Part shown: piece by piece, positions 11,087 through 21,600 of the stretch
How positions within the stretch are numbered: position 1 is the first letter of the stretch
Layout: the number at the start of each line of letters is the position of its first letter
Assembly: GCF_027942865.1 (NCBI RefSeq)
Contig: NC_134522.1
Span: forward strand, 7,236,849 to 7,300,848
DNA: 64,000 nt
Direction: 5' to 3'
DNA from: Odontesthes bonariensis
Taxonomy: Eukaryota; Chordata; Actinopteri; Atheriniformes; Atherinopsidae
Notes under the pieces: model-generated
The model's database searches: none
The model's input: the letters and a program-made list of their open reading frames with translations, nothing else
What the model was told of the DNA's origin: nothing
Position numbers and translations under genes: made by a program

Positions 11087-11696
11087 AGGGATAGTTTGCC
11101 TCTTTTGACATGAAGCTGTATGACATCCCATATCAGCAACATCATTTATGAACATTTTCTTACCTCCTGCTGCGTCCTGTGAGCAGAGTTCCAGCCGAGT
11201 TTTGGCGTTGACAAAAGTAGTCCGGCTAGTTGGCTGGGGTTTAAAAAATAAAGCGTTTTGCTTCTCAAAACAATATGCGTTCAAAAGAGTAATACATTTG
11301 CATCACAAAATCGTTCATCCAGAAAAAGGTCAGACCTCACAATCGCTTGGCACTATTTTCTCTCCCTTAGTATCACAGTGTTTACTGCTCGGTCTGCACA
11401 GCAGGCAGGGATACGAAGGGACAGAAAATAGTGCCAAGCGATTGTGAGGTCTGACTTTTTCTGGATCAACGATTTTGTGATGCAAATGTATTACTCTTTT
11501 GATCGCATATTGTTTTGAGAAGCAAAACGCTTTATTTTTTAAACCCCAGCCAACTAGCCGGGCTACCTTCATCAACGCCAAAACGAGGCTGGAACTCGGC
11601 TCACAGGACGCAGCAGGGGGTAAGAAAATGTTCATAAATGATGTTGCTAGTATGGGATGTCATAGAGCTTCATGTCAAAAGAGGCGAACTATCCCT
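11087..11696. mobile_element. Fold-back TTAA element, copy 2 (rock2 3' region)
   Basis: A 610 bp copy of the family at 7956-8522, flanked by TTAA at 11083-11086 and 11697-11700. The arms are long and nearly perfectly complementary: aaaacaatatgcgttcaaaa near 11266 pairs with ttttgatcgcatattgtttt near 11497. If the rock2 3' UTR extends to the 13303 signal, this copy is transcribed as a hairpin. Confidence 0.88.
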
Positions 11697-13561
11697 TTAA
11701 AGAACTCTGCCAGTCTTGAACTGCCCCTCATTTCTTTATTTACTGCCAGAAAAACAGAAAATCGGTGCTGACATTCATTGAAATATATAACAGACAAACA
11801 AAACCACATTCCTCTGAAAATGAGTGAAAAGGCAGAAAATGTCCAAAGAAAAACTTTGAAAGAGCTTCAGAAAGCCTGGAGAACTGTTGCTGAAAAGATC
11901 GAAGGAAAGTCTGGCAAAATGTAAAGAAATGAAGGGTTTCTGATCATTCCTTACTGTCCTAACATGTAGAAGCAGAATATTTCCCAGAAGAATTACTGAA
12001 CACAACACTGTGACACTTTAGTTTGAAACTACCTGAACGATAACTTTCTTTCTTTTTCTCTCTCTTCCTCCAGTTAACTGCTTGGAAGTGTAAAGCATCT
12101 CCGAGGTGGTGTAGTTTATTTCCTCCAAAGCTCCGTCTGCAGACCAGCACACTGAACTCCACGTCACCGCTCCACCCCCCCCCACCCCACCCGCTCCTGC
12201 TTCAGCCTGAGGGAGCGTCGGCCCATTTTTCCCCCGTCGCTCAACTCGTTTCCAGCCACTTAAAGCCCATCAGGCTCACCGGGCGGCTCGGGTGAACACA
12301 TTAAGCCAAAGCCTTCTCCTGGGTCCTTGGCCAGAGCAAATGTGGAGCCTCTGAGGCACCGGAGTAGCTCCGTCAGCTCCGTCAGCTCCCACAGAACAAG
12401 AGGAGAGCTCTTATGAGGCTGGCGAGCAGGAAATTCACTTACCTCAACAGTTCTCACCAGGACACGCTGTCTGATGGAAGCAGGAAAACGCCTCCACCTT
12501 TGGGGATTCTCGTGGCCAAAAATAAGACTCGTCTGTGTTTCATGATTTTTTTTTTTTTTAAAGGGGAACACTACGCTCAGAAGATTCTATATTTTTTTTT
12601 TGTTGAACTTGATCCCAGGTAGTGTTTGTACTTTAAAGCTATTTAACATGATTGTAGCGTCTTGCTTTCCGCAGCTCTGCTTTCCGGTGAGTCCTGAGTT
12701 GAGGTACTGAAGCACGGCGAAGAGTCGGATTCCTCTTGGATTTGAGCTTCTTCGAGTGCCTCTCATTCAGATTTTTTGTTTTGACGCTTAATCGCCCGTT
12801 TTTTTTGTCCACAGTTACGGTTACAAGTTGAGCAGGATGCTGCTCTCGAAGGCATTAGATGGAGGACCGGGCATGAAATCCCACAATCAGACACACCTGC
12901 ACTGTCGTTTCTGAGGGTTTACTGTTTACTGAATTCAGGGGGTGCACCGTTAATGCTTTTCTGAACCGAGCTCAGCTCCTTTTTTGTAGTTTTTGAATGT
13001 ACATCTGGGCTTTACCAGAGACGACACACAGGCATTGTATTACCAGACATACTTGACCGAAGCCCCCCCTCCCCATCAGCAACCGCTTCGAGGTTTGCAT
13101 GCGTTTGCTTTTTCAGGCTCATCCCGAAGGCCTCCACTCACGAACTTCTTAGACGGTCAGAAGTGACACTGAAAATGAAGTTGACCCGTAAGAAGCAGAA
13201 ACAATGAAGGTATGCAATCAAGTCCTGGTCCATTAAGACAAGAAACTGAGCAGCACTAGCCCGTTTAAAGTTTTCTATACGTGTTTGTCCTGATGTTTTT
13301 GTATTAAACGTAACCAGACTCGGAGTTTGGACACTTTGTCGTGTGTATGTGGCTTATACAAGCAGCTGGAGAGTAAACTATGTGAGTGTGTGTGTGTACC
13401 GAGTGCTCTCCTTTAACCAAGAAGCATGTTTTATACATATAAATATCCACAGTATATATTTTACATGCCTTACAGTGCACATTATATTATTTATACAGCC
13501 TTGTCCACTTTGTATTTAAGGGCTTTACATCCAGATTGCATGTTTGCTACCAAACAGCTCT

Positions 13562-13590
13562 ATAATAATAATAATAATAATAATAATAAC
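13562..13590. repeat. TAA trinucleotide microsatellite
   Basis: About nine uninterrupted ata/taa units, followed by an AATAAA motif at 13600-13605. Confidence 0.9.
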
Positions 13591-13997
13591 CACTTCAACA
13601 ATAAAGAAATGGATGTGCTGTTTGGTTTGGATTATTTCTACCCGATAAACCTCCGGAGGGGTCGTGTTTCGTGTCTGAAATCACTGAAATCTTAGTGTAA
13701 GAAGGTAAAATGTTTGGTTTATTAGAACAGTTGGAAAAAGAGCTTCACATATACAGTATAAAACCACCGGAAACGCAGTATTTCTCAGTCCTGAGGTGGA
13801 AGGTCCTAAATTCTTTCACATATTGTAGGATAAAGCATCGGTTAGAATAACACATGCTGGCATGTTTTACTTAGAAATGTTTAAATCTAACAGTACAAGG
13901 TAAAAACTATATAAAATGTATCAATTTGTATGTCGTAACCGTTGTTGTCCGCCAGTTAAAGTGACCCAGTGACCCCGGGATCGGACTTTTTCCAAAC

Positions 13998-16900
13998 TTA
14001 GTCGTCCTTCTTGGAGCTGCCGCTGCGTCTCTGGTAGTAGACGACGGTGAGCAGCACCCACAGGTTCAGCAGGGTCATGGCCACGAAGCGCACCAGAACT
14101 GCCACAGGGAGGGAGATCATTAGAACCGAGAGGACGGGAACACGCCGAAGGATCCGGAAGTTTAAAGGCGTCCCAGGTCCTTCTTGAGTCATTTTCAAGG
14201 TATTTTAAAGTTTAGTCTTTACTGGGAAACTCTTAAAAAGTCATTTAGTTTCAAAGTGTCATGTTCTTTTACAGATTCAGAACTTTGTTGGGTCTAGTAG
14301 ACTTAAGGCTTATAGAACAAGGATGTATAGATATTTATGGGTTTATGCAACAACTTTGGCTTGGAAAGAAGTTCATGACTGGACTGAACAGGGTCAGAGC
14401 TGCTATTTAAAGCAAATATTTCAGATTTTTCATTATTTTCTGTGTTTGTTTCTTCATATTTCTGTTCCTTTTTTTCGCTTTTTCACTCTCCCTCTCTCTG
14501 TCCCCCGGTCCAGTTCAGTACTATCACATGTTAAGTATTGTAACAAAAATAAATAAATAAATAAGGAGTTGATGGGCATCGAGGGCAGCTTTACATTCAT
14601 AAAGCTTCCCTTGGCATTGCAAATGTGTTTGGCATAAACAGTATTCAGATTACAATTCTGCTGCCATAATGCTGGGCAGGACAAGGGGTAAAAAAATAAA
14701 TAAAGCAAATATTTCTCATTAAAACGTCCCAATATTCAGTTTAAAGCGTCCTAATCTGGGACGAATAATAAAAATGACAACCCAAAGATGCTGATTCCTT
14801 CATTCCAGAGGGTTTAGAGTCTGGGGCTCATTGGAAAAACGAGCATCCAGAATGGCTTTTGTGTTTTACTGAACATTCCTGTGTGGGATCGCAGAGTCAT
14901 TAACCATTCAGACTTACCCTGCATGTCTCCAGTTGTCACCGTGGTGGTGTAAATCCGTGCTGAAACAAAGAGGAAGCGGTGTTAATTACACATTTATCAA
15001 ACACGGCATCTGATATTTAATTAACCAAGTGTTGGAGAATGAACCCAGTAAACTGGATCATGCATATTCATGATCTGAGAGATCAGTGACTCAGGGAGGA
15101 GAGTCCCTGAGAACTGATGTCCTGTTAAAGCTGATTAATGTGCGCAGGCTGAGGCTTTATCATGCAGAAAAGAAGCCACAGCATCCAGAAACGTGGCGCT
15201 GAAAAGAAGGGCGGATGCTACACGGTGGTAAAAGTTTTTATTTGCATTTTCAGCTGTTTTAAACACTCGATGAGCCAGATCTCCTTAACCCTAATCCCTA
15301 ATGGGGGACATTTTTGTCCACTTGGGGTGTACTTTCTCCTCTAATTTCACACTGGAAATAGTGATATTCATCATATTTGGTCCAGTTGTGCATTTTTGAC
15401 TATTTTTTTTTTTTATTTCAAACGCATCATATACAATGCAATTTTTCATTGTGTAGAAAGAAAAACTCTTTAATTTCTGAAAAGGGACATTTTTGTCCCC
15501 TTTTAAAACGACCTAAAAACATCATATATTAATATTTTTTTTCTACTTTTTTTCCATAAATCTTTTCTATCACTTCAGTTCATAACTACCAACTTTTCAA
15601 TTATTTTAAAAAAATTAACCCTTTAGATTAGCCTGGGAATTCCCATGCTGCTTTGCGCTCGATTTCATTCTCACTGCAAAGGCAGCCTGGAAACCACCGC
15701 CCTTATTTTTGCCTGAGTTAGGGAACCAATCACAGAACGGGGGGGGGGCAGCAAGACGATGACGACGTCTATGCGCGACACCGAAGCTTGTAGAGTGTTA
15801 ATCCAACATGGCAGCGGACACAACGTTACCGTTCGATGCAGCCTTAGAAAGTGTTTTAAGTAGCTTAGAACGCAAGTTTACTTTTATTTTACTGTTTTTT
15901 TCTTCTTCTTCCTCGTCGAATTTCTGTCGTCATCTGGTATAAGTGATACAATTGGCTATGAATCGTGCGCAAAGCAGCATGGGAAGAACCAGACGCCATT
16001 TGATAGACATTCGTAGCGCCCAATAAACGGCTCTAGGCATTCGTAAACCACGCCTCAAATACGAGAAAATGCACACCTAGTTCCCAGACCACCATCTCAT
16101 CGAGATGTGGACGCGTCAGCCAGGCTACCTTTAGATGCCAATTTGAACTTTTTAGCCCAAATTTGAAGTCTTTAGGTGCCAGTATTGTCAAAATATGGAA
16201 TGCAAAGTGGAATTATTGAGTAGGGATTATTAGGGTCTGGGATATGTCAATGATTAGCAACAACATTAATTTTTAGGGATTTTAAAAAAAATTTGTCATG
16301 CCTGATTTAAAAATAATAATAATAATAAAAACTCCTTAAAGCTGCAGTCTGCAACTCTTTTTCAAGCATAATGCCTGGAACTGTCTGGGGATTCTGAAAG
16401 TAGTACATTAAATACCCCAATAGTTCTCTAGGTCCCCTATATGTCCCGCTAGGTCCCTCCAAAGCCAGCAGGTTTGTTTACAAAATTGCAGACCGGACCG
16501 GTAAAAGGTAACCAATCAGGTTACGAGCTGGGCTCTGCTGCCTGTCAATCACCGATTGTGCACGCGCGATACAAGGTAGGCTCGTCCCCACGCTTATTAT
16601 TGAACTTCATTACGGGTTAGTCTACTTACTGTGTCTTCCATGATCGCAAATGACAGGTGAGTTGATGAATGAAGAGTCGTGTAGGCGCATCTGGTGTGCA
16701 CGTAGACGTGCACGAGTTCTCATGTGTTTTGAAGGGGCGGGACAGGAAGTTGAATAACTTTTTATTTTTCGGTTAAAAAATAAGCATTTCTTGCATTTTG
16801 CGACTACGGAGGTCACCGTTTTCAACTTCAAGTGTTCTGATAGATCATGTAAACTCTTAAAATGCCAAAAATTAGGACTTTACGTATGACAACAACAAAT

Positions 16901-19900
16901 CTTGCAGACTGTAGCTTTAATTTATGAAAAGGGCCATTTTTGTCCCCTTCTAAAATGATCCCCAAAATACCAAGTGTTAATATTTTTTTCCACTTTTTTT
17001 TCCATAAATCTTTTCTTCCACTTCAGTTCTGATCATAACCACCAAGTTTTCAATTATTTTCAAAAAATTAACCCTTTAAATACCAGTGTATATGAAGTAA
17101 ACGCCAATTTCTGTTAAAACACACACAAAAACTGCTGTATTTTCAATATATGCAATGCAAAGTGAAATATTCTATGGGGGATTATTAGGTCTGGGATATG
17201 TCATTGATGAGCTACAACATCAGTTTTATCAGCTTTTTAGTTTTTCTGTAATGGCAGATTACAGAAACGGCTCCATAGACATCCATTATAATGAATACAG
17301 CATTAGACTATCCCAGACCATAATTATCCCCGCTCAACAATTCCTCTTTGCATTTTATATATTGAAAATATAGCAGTTTTTGTGTGTTTTTTTTTTTTAC
17401 AGAAATTGGCGTTTACATCATATAAACCAGTATTTAAAGGGTTAAATTTTTTAAAATAAATGAAAACTTGGTAGTTATGATCAGAAGTGAAGTGGAATAA
17501 AAGATCTACGGAAAAAAAAGCGGAAAAAAAACATTAACATATGTTTTTAGGTCGTTTTAAAAGGGGACAAAAATGTCCCCTTTCAGAAATTAAGTTGTGT
17601 TTTAAATCGGGTATGAGGGTTAAATTGGCCAAAAAGAGCGAAACCTGAGCTAAAAGGAGTCTTTGAACAGTTGGTGGGGAGCTGTTAACTCAAAATATGC
17701 AAGTTTTGTCTCGTATCAGCTTGTTTTCACTGCCCCAAGTGATGAGGTTTAAACGATTTTCTTAAAAACTAACAGTATTCCCAGCCTACAGAAGTCTCCA
17801 TAATAATAAGGGTTGAGAAAGGCCCCAAAGCCACCATTAAAAATGTAATTAAATGGCTTTGTTTGACACTCACCCATGCAGGTGTAGGTAGCCATGGCCC
17901 AGGAGAGGGCGCTAACCTGTCCAGCATCCTTAGACCTCCACAGGCATCGGAGCTGGGCAAACTTACTGGCAGCACTAATGAAAGTGCAAAGGCTCTGAGA
18001 AAGAAAGTGGAAGTCAGACTCAAAATGGCAATCTGAAAGCTGAAGTTAAAAGTTTCCCTGTGGCCTCCAACACCTTAAACTTTAGGAGGAAATCAGTTGC
18101 GGGTTCGCTGCTCTCGCCTATTTAAAAGCAGAAAGCCTGAAGACATCTCATTACCCAACCAGATTTGGATGTTATACACCAGCTGAAATGAGGTCTCCCT
18201 CGACTCTCCACCTCATTACTCCTGACTGATGACGTGCCAACTCTTTACTGAGACACATGCAGCGATTTGTGATTGATTTCAAAGTGATTTATTACCATGG
18301 CCAAATCTATGATCCACCGTTCCACCGTGAGGAGCCTCCAGCCTCCGACGAACCTGAACACGGCGCGTTAAGGCGGCGGCACGACGCACAGAAAGGCTCG
18401 CAGGTCATTGATTTTGGGGTTTCACATCCATTACTGTTAGAAAGTGAAAGGATACAGTACGGCGTAGATGAGGCTCTGCCGCAGGCTGCCGTTGTAGTGA
18501 AGTATCAGGAGCAGAAGAATGACATCTGAAGACACGGAGTGGGTTATAACATGCACCACTTCAGACTGGGTTTGAGTCATTTAAAGGGCCACTGATGTAC
18601 AGCTGCTTCAGCAAGAACTCAGACTTCTACCTTTGCACATTTTTACTTTGTTTCTTTGTTGTGAGTGTGACCACTGATGTTTTTTTTTTTTTACGCTTTA
18701 ACAGGTAAAAGATGAGGTGCTACGAGCTAAACTGCCCAACTGTGCACAGAAAAACTTCACAGGAAGTTGTCAAACATCTAAAAGTTGACTATAATCAAAG
18801 TTACAACATACTTAAAAATAATTAAAGTCAAATAATGTTGCTAAATGTAAGCATTAATTATAATCTAATTATCCTAAGAGCTTGAATAAGGGCAACTGGA
18901 CTGGTTCTTAAAGATGTTTCACCTCTAAACTAGGAGTACGATACTCTCCCCACCAACTAGTTTAGAGGTAAAATGTCTTCAAGAACCAACAAAAATTCCA
19001 GTTAAATTACAGGATTTATCAATTTAATAAAAAAAATCTGTTAATCTGCATCACTTATTCCACTATTTACTTCTTTTTTTTTTTTTAAATCCCCATGAAA
19101 TCGAATTATTGATATTAGTAAAGCTGACATGGAATGGTGGGCGGAGCCTGATCAGGCCAGTGGAGCCGACCAATCAGAGCAGACGGTACTTTTTTGGGGG
19201 CCGTGGTTTTTGTTTTTACTGGAAATCTGTAAAAATAAAAAAATGCAGCTACGAACGGCACTGAAAACGAACTAATTTAACACTTTCAATAGAGTGTGTT
19301 TAACTCAGGGTATTGATTGTATTCCTACTCAGTAACTCAGGACTACAAAGAGGAGCATGAGGTGTTTGACAGCCTGTTTGGATGATAAATCAATTAGAGG
19401 TTTAGATCCAAAAACTCCTGAAAAAACAACATTAGATGACTAACCTTGAGCAATAAGGATGGGATATTCCAGGTATGTCGGAGGTGGGTAGTCGTAGTAC
19501 ATCTGGTAAGTAACGAAAACAATGAACCTGTAAAGCACAAGGTGTCAGGTTACTGACAGCTGTGTATTTTAGAGAAATCTATTACGATACGCAACCAAGG
19601 CAACGGGAAAGTTGTTAACAAAGCCCAAAGTAATGCCTGGAGTAAGATCACAAATCAAGATGAGTTGAATAAGTCGAAGATGCAGAATGGGAACAAAACG
19701 GACCAGAAAGAAATGGAGGAGGAAGTTTAAACCATTTGTTCCCTTGATCATCATGGGAAATGTGAGACCACTGGCAGATAAAATGGCCGAACTTGGGCCT
19801 TTCTATTCAACCTTAAGACTATACGGGGAGACGGAGACTGCAGACAGAGGGTTAACAGTAAAGGAGGAGGATTAAAGAGCTGCTTAACGACAGTTTGTCT

Positions 19901-20900
19901 TTATCTATAACAATAGCATATATTTAATTATTTTAATAATTCCCTTAAGGGATTACTAAAGTATTATTCAATTGAATTTAACATCAATCAGAGCTTTAGA
20001 AAATATTGTGCATCTTGTAATGTTGTTATAAATATGAGTCACATCAACCAATCTTTCTTCAGAGCAACAGACTTTGACCCATTGGGTAGGTAGGCCTTTT
20101 AAAGTAGTATTGATCATTAAGTCATCCAAATGGGCCCAGCAGCACAGCCAGATAACCACAGCTCAAGATCCTGATAAAGTAGATGGGTTCAAAGTAGTTT
20201 TACTCACTTTCTCTTGCAAATGAAACTGAAATCGCAGATTAGAAAGGTTTTTATTTTATCTTTATTCAATCGGAGGCATTGATAAAATAAAATCTGGCTT
20301 CCAGCTGATATTAGATCTTTAGATTTAAACCCCTGATATTCACGGGCACATCAGTAACATTCGTGGTGAAGTCAAGACCTTTGGTTTTGTCCAAAGTTTC
20401 TCATTTGATCAGCCTGTCGGTGGCTTTGATGTTGAGGCTGATCCGGTGTAATTACAGCTGATAAACACAGTGTTTTAGAGGAGAGCAATCACTGCCAGGC
20501 ACAGAGGACAGATGGGGCATTATTCAGCCTCACAGTTACCATATGAGTGTTTATAATCTGCACACAGATCCAGCCGAGGCCATTTTTTCTGTGCAATAAT
20601 TAAAAGATGTTAATTTCTCTGCACAAAATTAGAATATAAGAACAGGAAGACATCACATCAACACTTCCCCTCCCCTCAGAAAGATACACAATGCACTCGA
20701 GCAGCATCAACAATCTACTGGAAAGAAAACCAAAGTTTCTCTGACTTCACCGACCCGATGAGCTCCAGGAGAAGACTGTTGAGGCTGACTCCGGTGGAGC
20801 ACTTGGCTCGCATCAGTACAAAAATCTGCGGGAACTTTAGCACCATGCACATGAACAGCGTGCTAAAATTAGCGATGTGCAATAACATGTCCGACTGCAT
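13998..20900 (-). CDS. slc66a3: slc66a3 (pqlc3), PQ-loop transporter-like membrane protein, complete
   Basis: This is a small multi-pass PQ-loop membrane protein whose substrate I do not know. Minus-strand coding exons: 20755-20900 (ATG at 20900-20898), 19445-19527, 18456-18525, 18296-18353, 17874-17994, 14918-14959, 13998-14098 (TAA at 14000-13998). They sum to 621 bp, i.e. 206 aa plus stop, close to the human protein of about 202 aa. All splice sites are GT-AG. The first PQ motif is in VLKFPQIFVLM; the second is degenerate (SKFAQLRCLW). Other recognised segments are YPPPTYLEYPILIAQ-like, ERWIIDLAM and VLVRFVAMTLLNLWVLLTVV, the last being a transmembrane helix followed by a basic tail ending KKDD. 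The exon 18456-18525 donor (GTATCC) is weak, but it is the one that keeps frame and family alignment. An in-frame ATG also exists at 20924. Confidence 0.93.
14450..14760. other. slc66a3 intron, no feature seen
   Basis: AT-rich intron between the last two exons, with short T-rich runs and a repeated aaataaata stretch. No gene or transposon end was recognised. Confidence 0.4.
15629..16127. mobile_element. Non-autonomous element with 9 bp target duplication (MULE- or Merlin-like)
   Basis: The 499 bp insert starts TAGCCTGG and ends CCAGGCTA, and is flanked by perfect 9 bp duplications CCTTTAGAT (15620-15628 and 16128-16136). The uninterrupted phrase is seen once, in reverse, near 1419-1427, which confirms the boundaries. 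An 8-9 bp duplication fits Mutator-like or Merlin elements; there is no transposase to decide. A second inner inverted repeat (catgctgctttgcgc and gcgcaaagcagcatg) lies near 15645 and 15967. Confidence 0.8.
16340..16916. mobile_element. TTAA-site MITE with AGCTGCAGTCTGCAA ends
   Basis: The 577 bp insert starts AGCTGCAGTCTGCAA and ends TTGCAGACTGTAGCT (one mismatch between ends). TTAA flanks both sides (16336-16339 and 16917-16920). The empty site, actccttaatttctgaaaag read in reverse, is present near 1574-1593 and 1214-1233. There is no transposase. piggyBac- or Kolobok-type by target site. Confidence 0.82.
18902..18988. repeat. Hairpin-forming inverted repeat in slc66a3 intron
   Basis: Arms ggttcttaaagatgtttcac and its near complement (gtaaaatgtcttcaagaacc) are about 31 bp each and separated by about 22 bp. 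The wording resembles a common teleost dispersed repeat that begins ggttcttgaagatgtttcac. No other function is apparent. Confidence 0.6.
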
Positions 20901-21029
20901 TTTCCAGAGATGTTGATTCAACAAAAGTCAACTTAAGATCGTCTGCTGCCTCCTGATTTTACTTTTAAATCACGTACTAGCTTCCAGATGCTGCTGTGCC
21001 GTCACTAGCGTAAAAACCGTTGTATTTTA

Positions 21030-21260
21030 AGGCCACTTCCGGTTTTAGATTTCAAAATAATGTCGAAGTGGCATTTTAAAGCACACTTAAATGTATATAT
21101 TATATATTAAAACTTTAAACTAATAAGTTAAGATCTATTAAAGTATATTTAAAGCCGTAATGTAGAATAATTACTGCAAAAACTGTAAATAAACGCATGC
21201 GCGCTTTTACCCTGAAGGCGGATACGTTTGATTTCCGGTAATTCTCCGGTAGCTTAAAGG
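21030..21260 (-). promoter_or_regulatory. Candidate slc66a3 promoter with ETS- and NRF1-like sites
   Basis: Just upstream of the slc66a3 start are ETS-type motifs (acttccggt at 21035-21043 and tttccggt near 21232) and an NRF1-like palindrome (acgcatgcgcgc at 21193-21204). Such sites are usual in TATA-less housekeeping promoters. No expression evidence is available, so this is inference from motif and position. Confidence 0.4.
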
Positions 21261-21409
21261 TTTCCTGTCAGCTGGCATCTTCTCATTTCCGCACACATCC
21301 ACTGTGAGCTGATTGGCTCCGACACAGCCAGATTATTTCAAATCTTTATTCCTCCTCATCTTCTCTTTTTTTGTTGTTGTAAACTACCTTTATAGAATAG
21401 AAGAGAAGA

Positions 21410-21600
21410 ATAGTTTCATGAACAGAGCGTGGAAACATCGTTTGGGAGAAAATAGAATAGAATAGGATAGAAGAATAGAAAAATACTTTATTCATCCCCC
21501 AATGGGGGAAATTCAAACATAGTTAAAAAATTATTTAAAATTATTTAAAATAATTAAAAAATAGTCAATAATTAAAGATTTATACAGAAAAAAGTGCCCC
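21410..21600 (-). repeat. LINE 3'-end remnant with TAGAA microsatellite
   Basis: A repeated agaatagaa tract (about 21400-21480) leads into tactttattcatcccccaat gggggaaattc, the reversed 3' end of a common teleost non-LTR retrotransposon. No reverse transcriptase is attached. Confidence 0.6.

Larger units (their letters stand above)
9508..13997 (+). other. rock2 3' UTR and rock2/slc66a3 convergent spacer
   Basis: No further coding exon is seen between the rock2 stop and the slc66a3 stop. The rock2 3' UTR probably covers much of this. Candidate poly(A) signals on the plus strand are AATAAA near 10133 (inside a repeat tail), ATTAAA at 13303-13308 followed by GT-rich sequence, and AATAAA at 13600-13605. 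A reverse-strand AATAAA (tttatt at 13718-13723) could end slc66a3. The stretch also holds a LINE 3'-end remnant, an 11 bp minisatellite, a fold-back TTAA element and a TAA microsatellite, listed separately. Confidence 0.5.
15289..17619. mobile_element. Composite TTAA element in slc66a3 intron with two nested insertions
   Basis: The left end CCCTAATCCCTAATGGGGG follows TTAA (15285-15288) and the right end ATGAGGG precedes TTAA (17620-17623). The body contains several copies of the ggggacaaaaatgtcccc subunit in both orientations (about 15485, 16935, 17563) and a 330 bp palindrome (about 17095-17420). Two other elements are nested in it (15629-16127 and 16340-16916). Without them the element is about 1.24 kb. 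No transposase is visible. A truncated relative lies at 720-1725. Confidence 0.75.

Noticed and set aside
17769..18023. 84-codon minus frame over slc66a3 exon 5
   Set aside because: The true frame of the exon gives FISAASKFAQLRCLW; this one is shifted.
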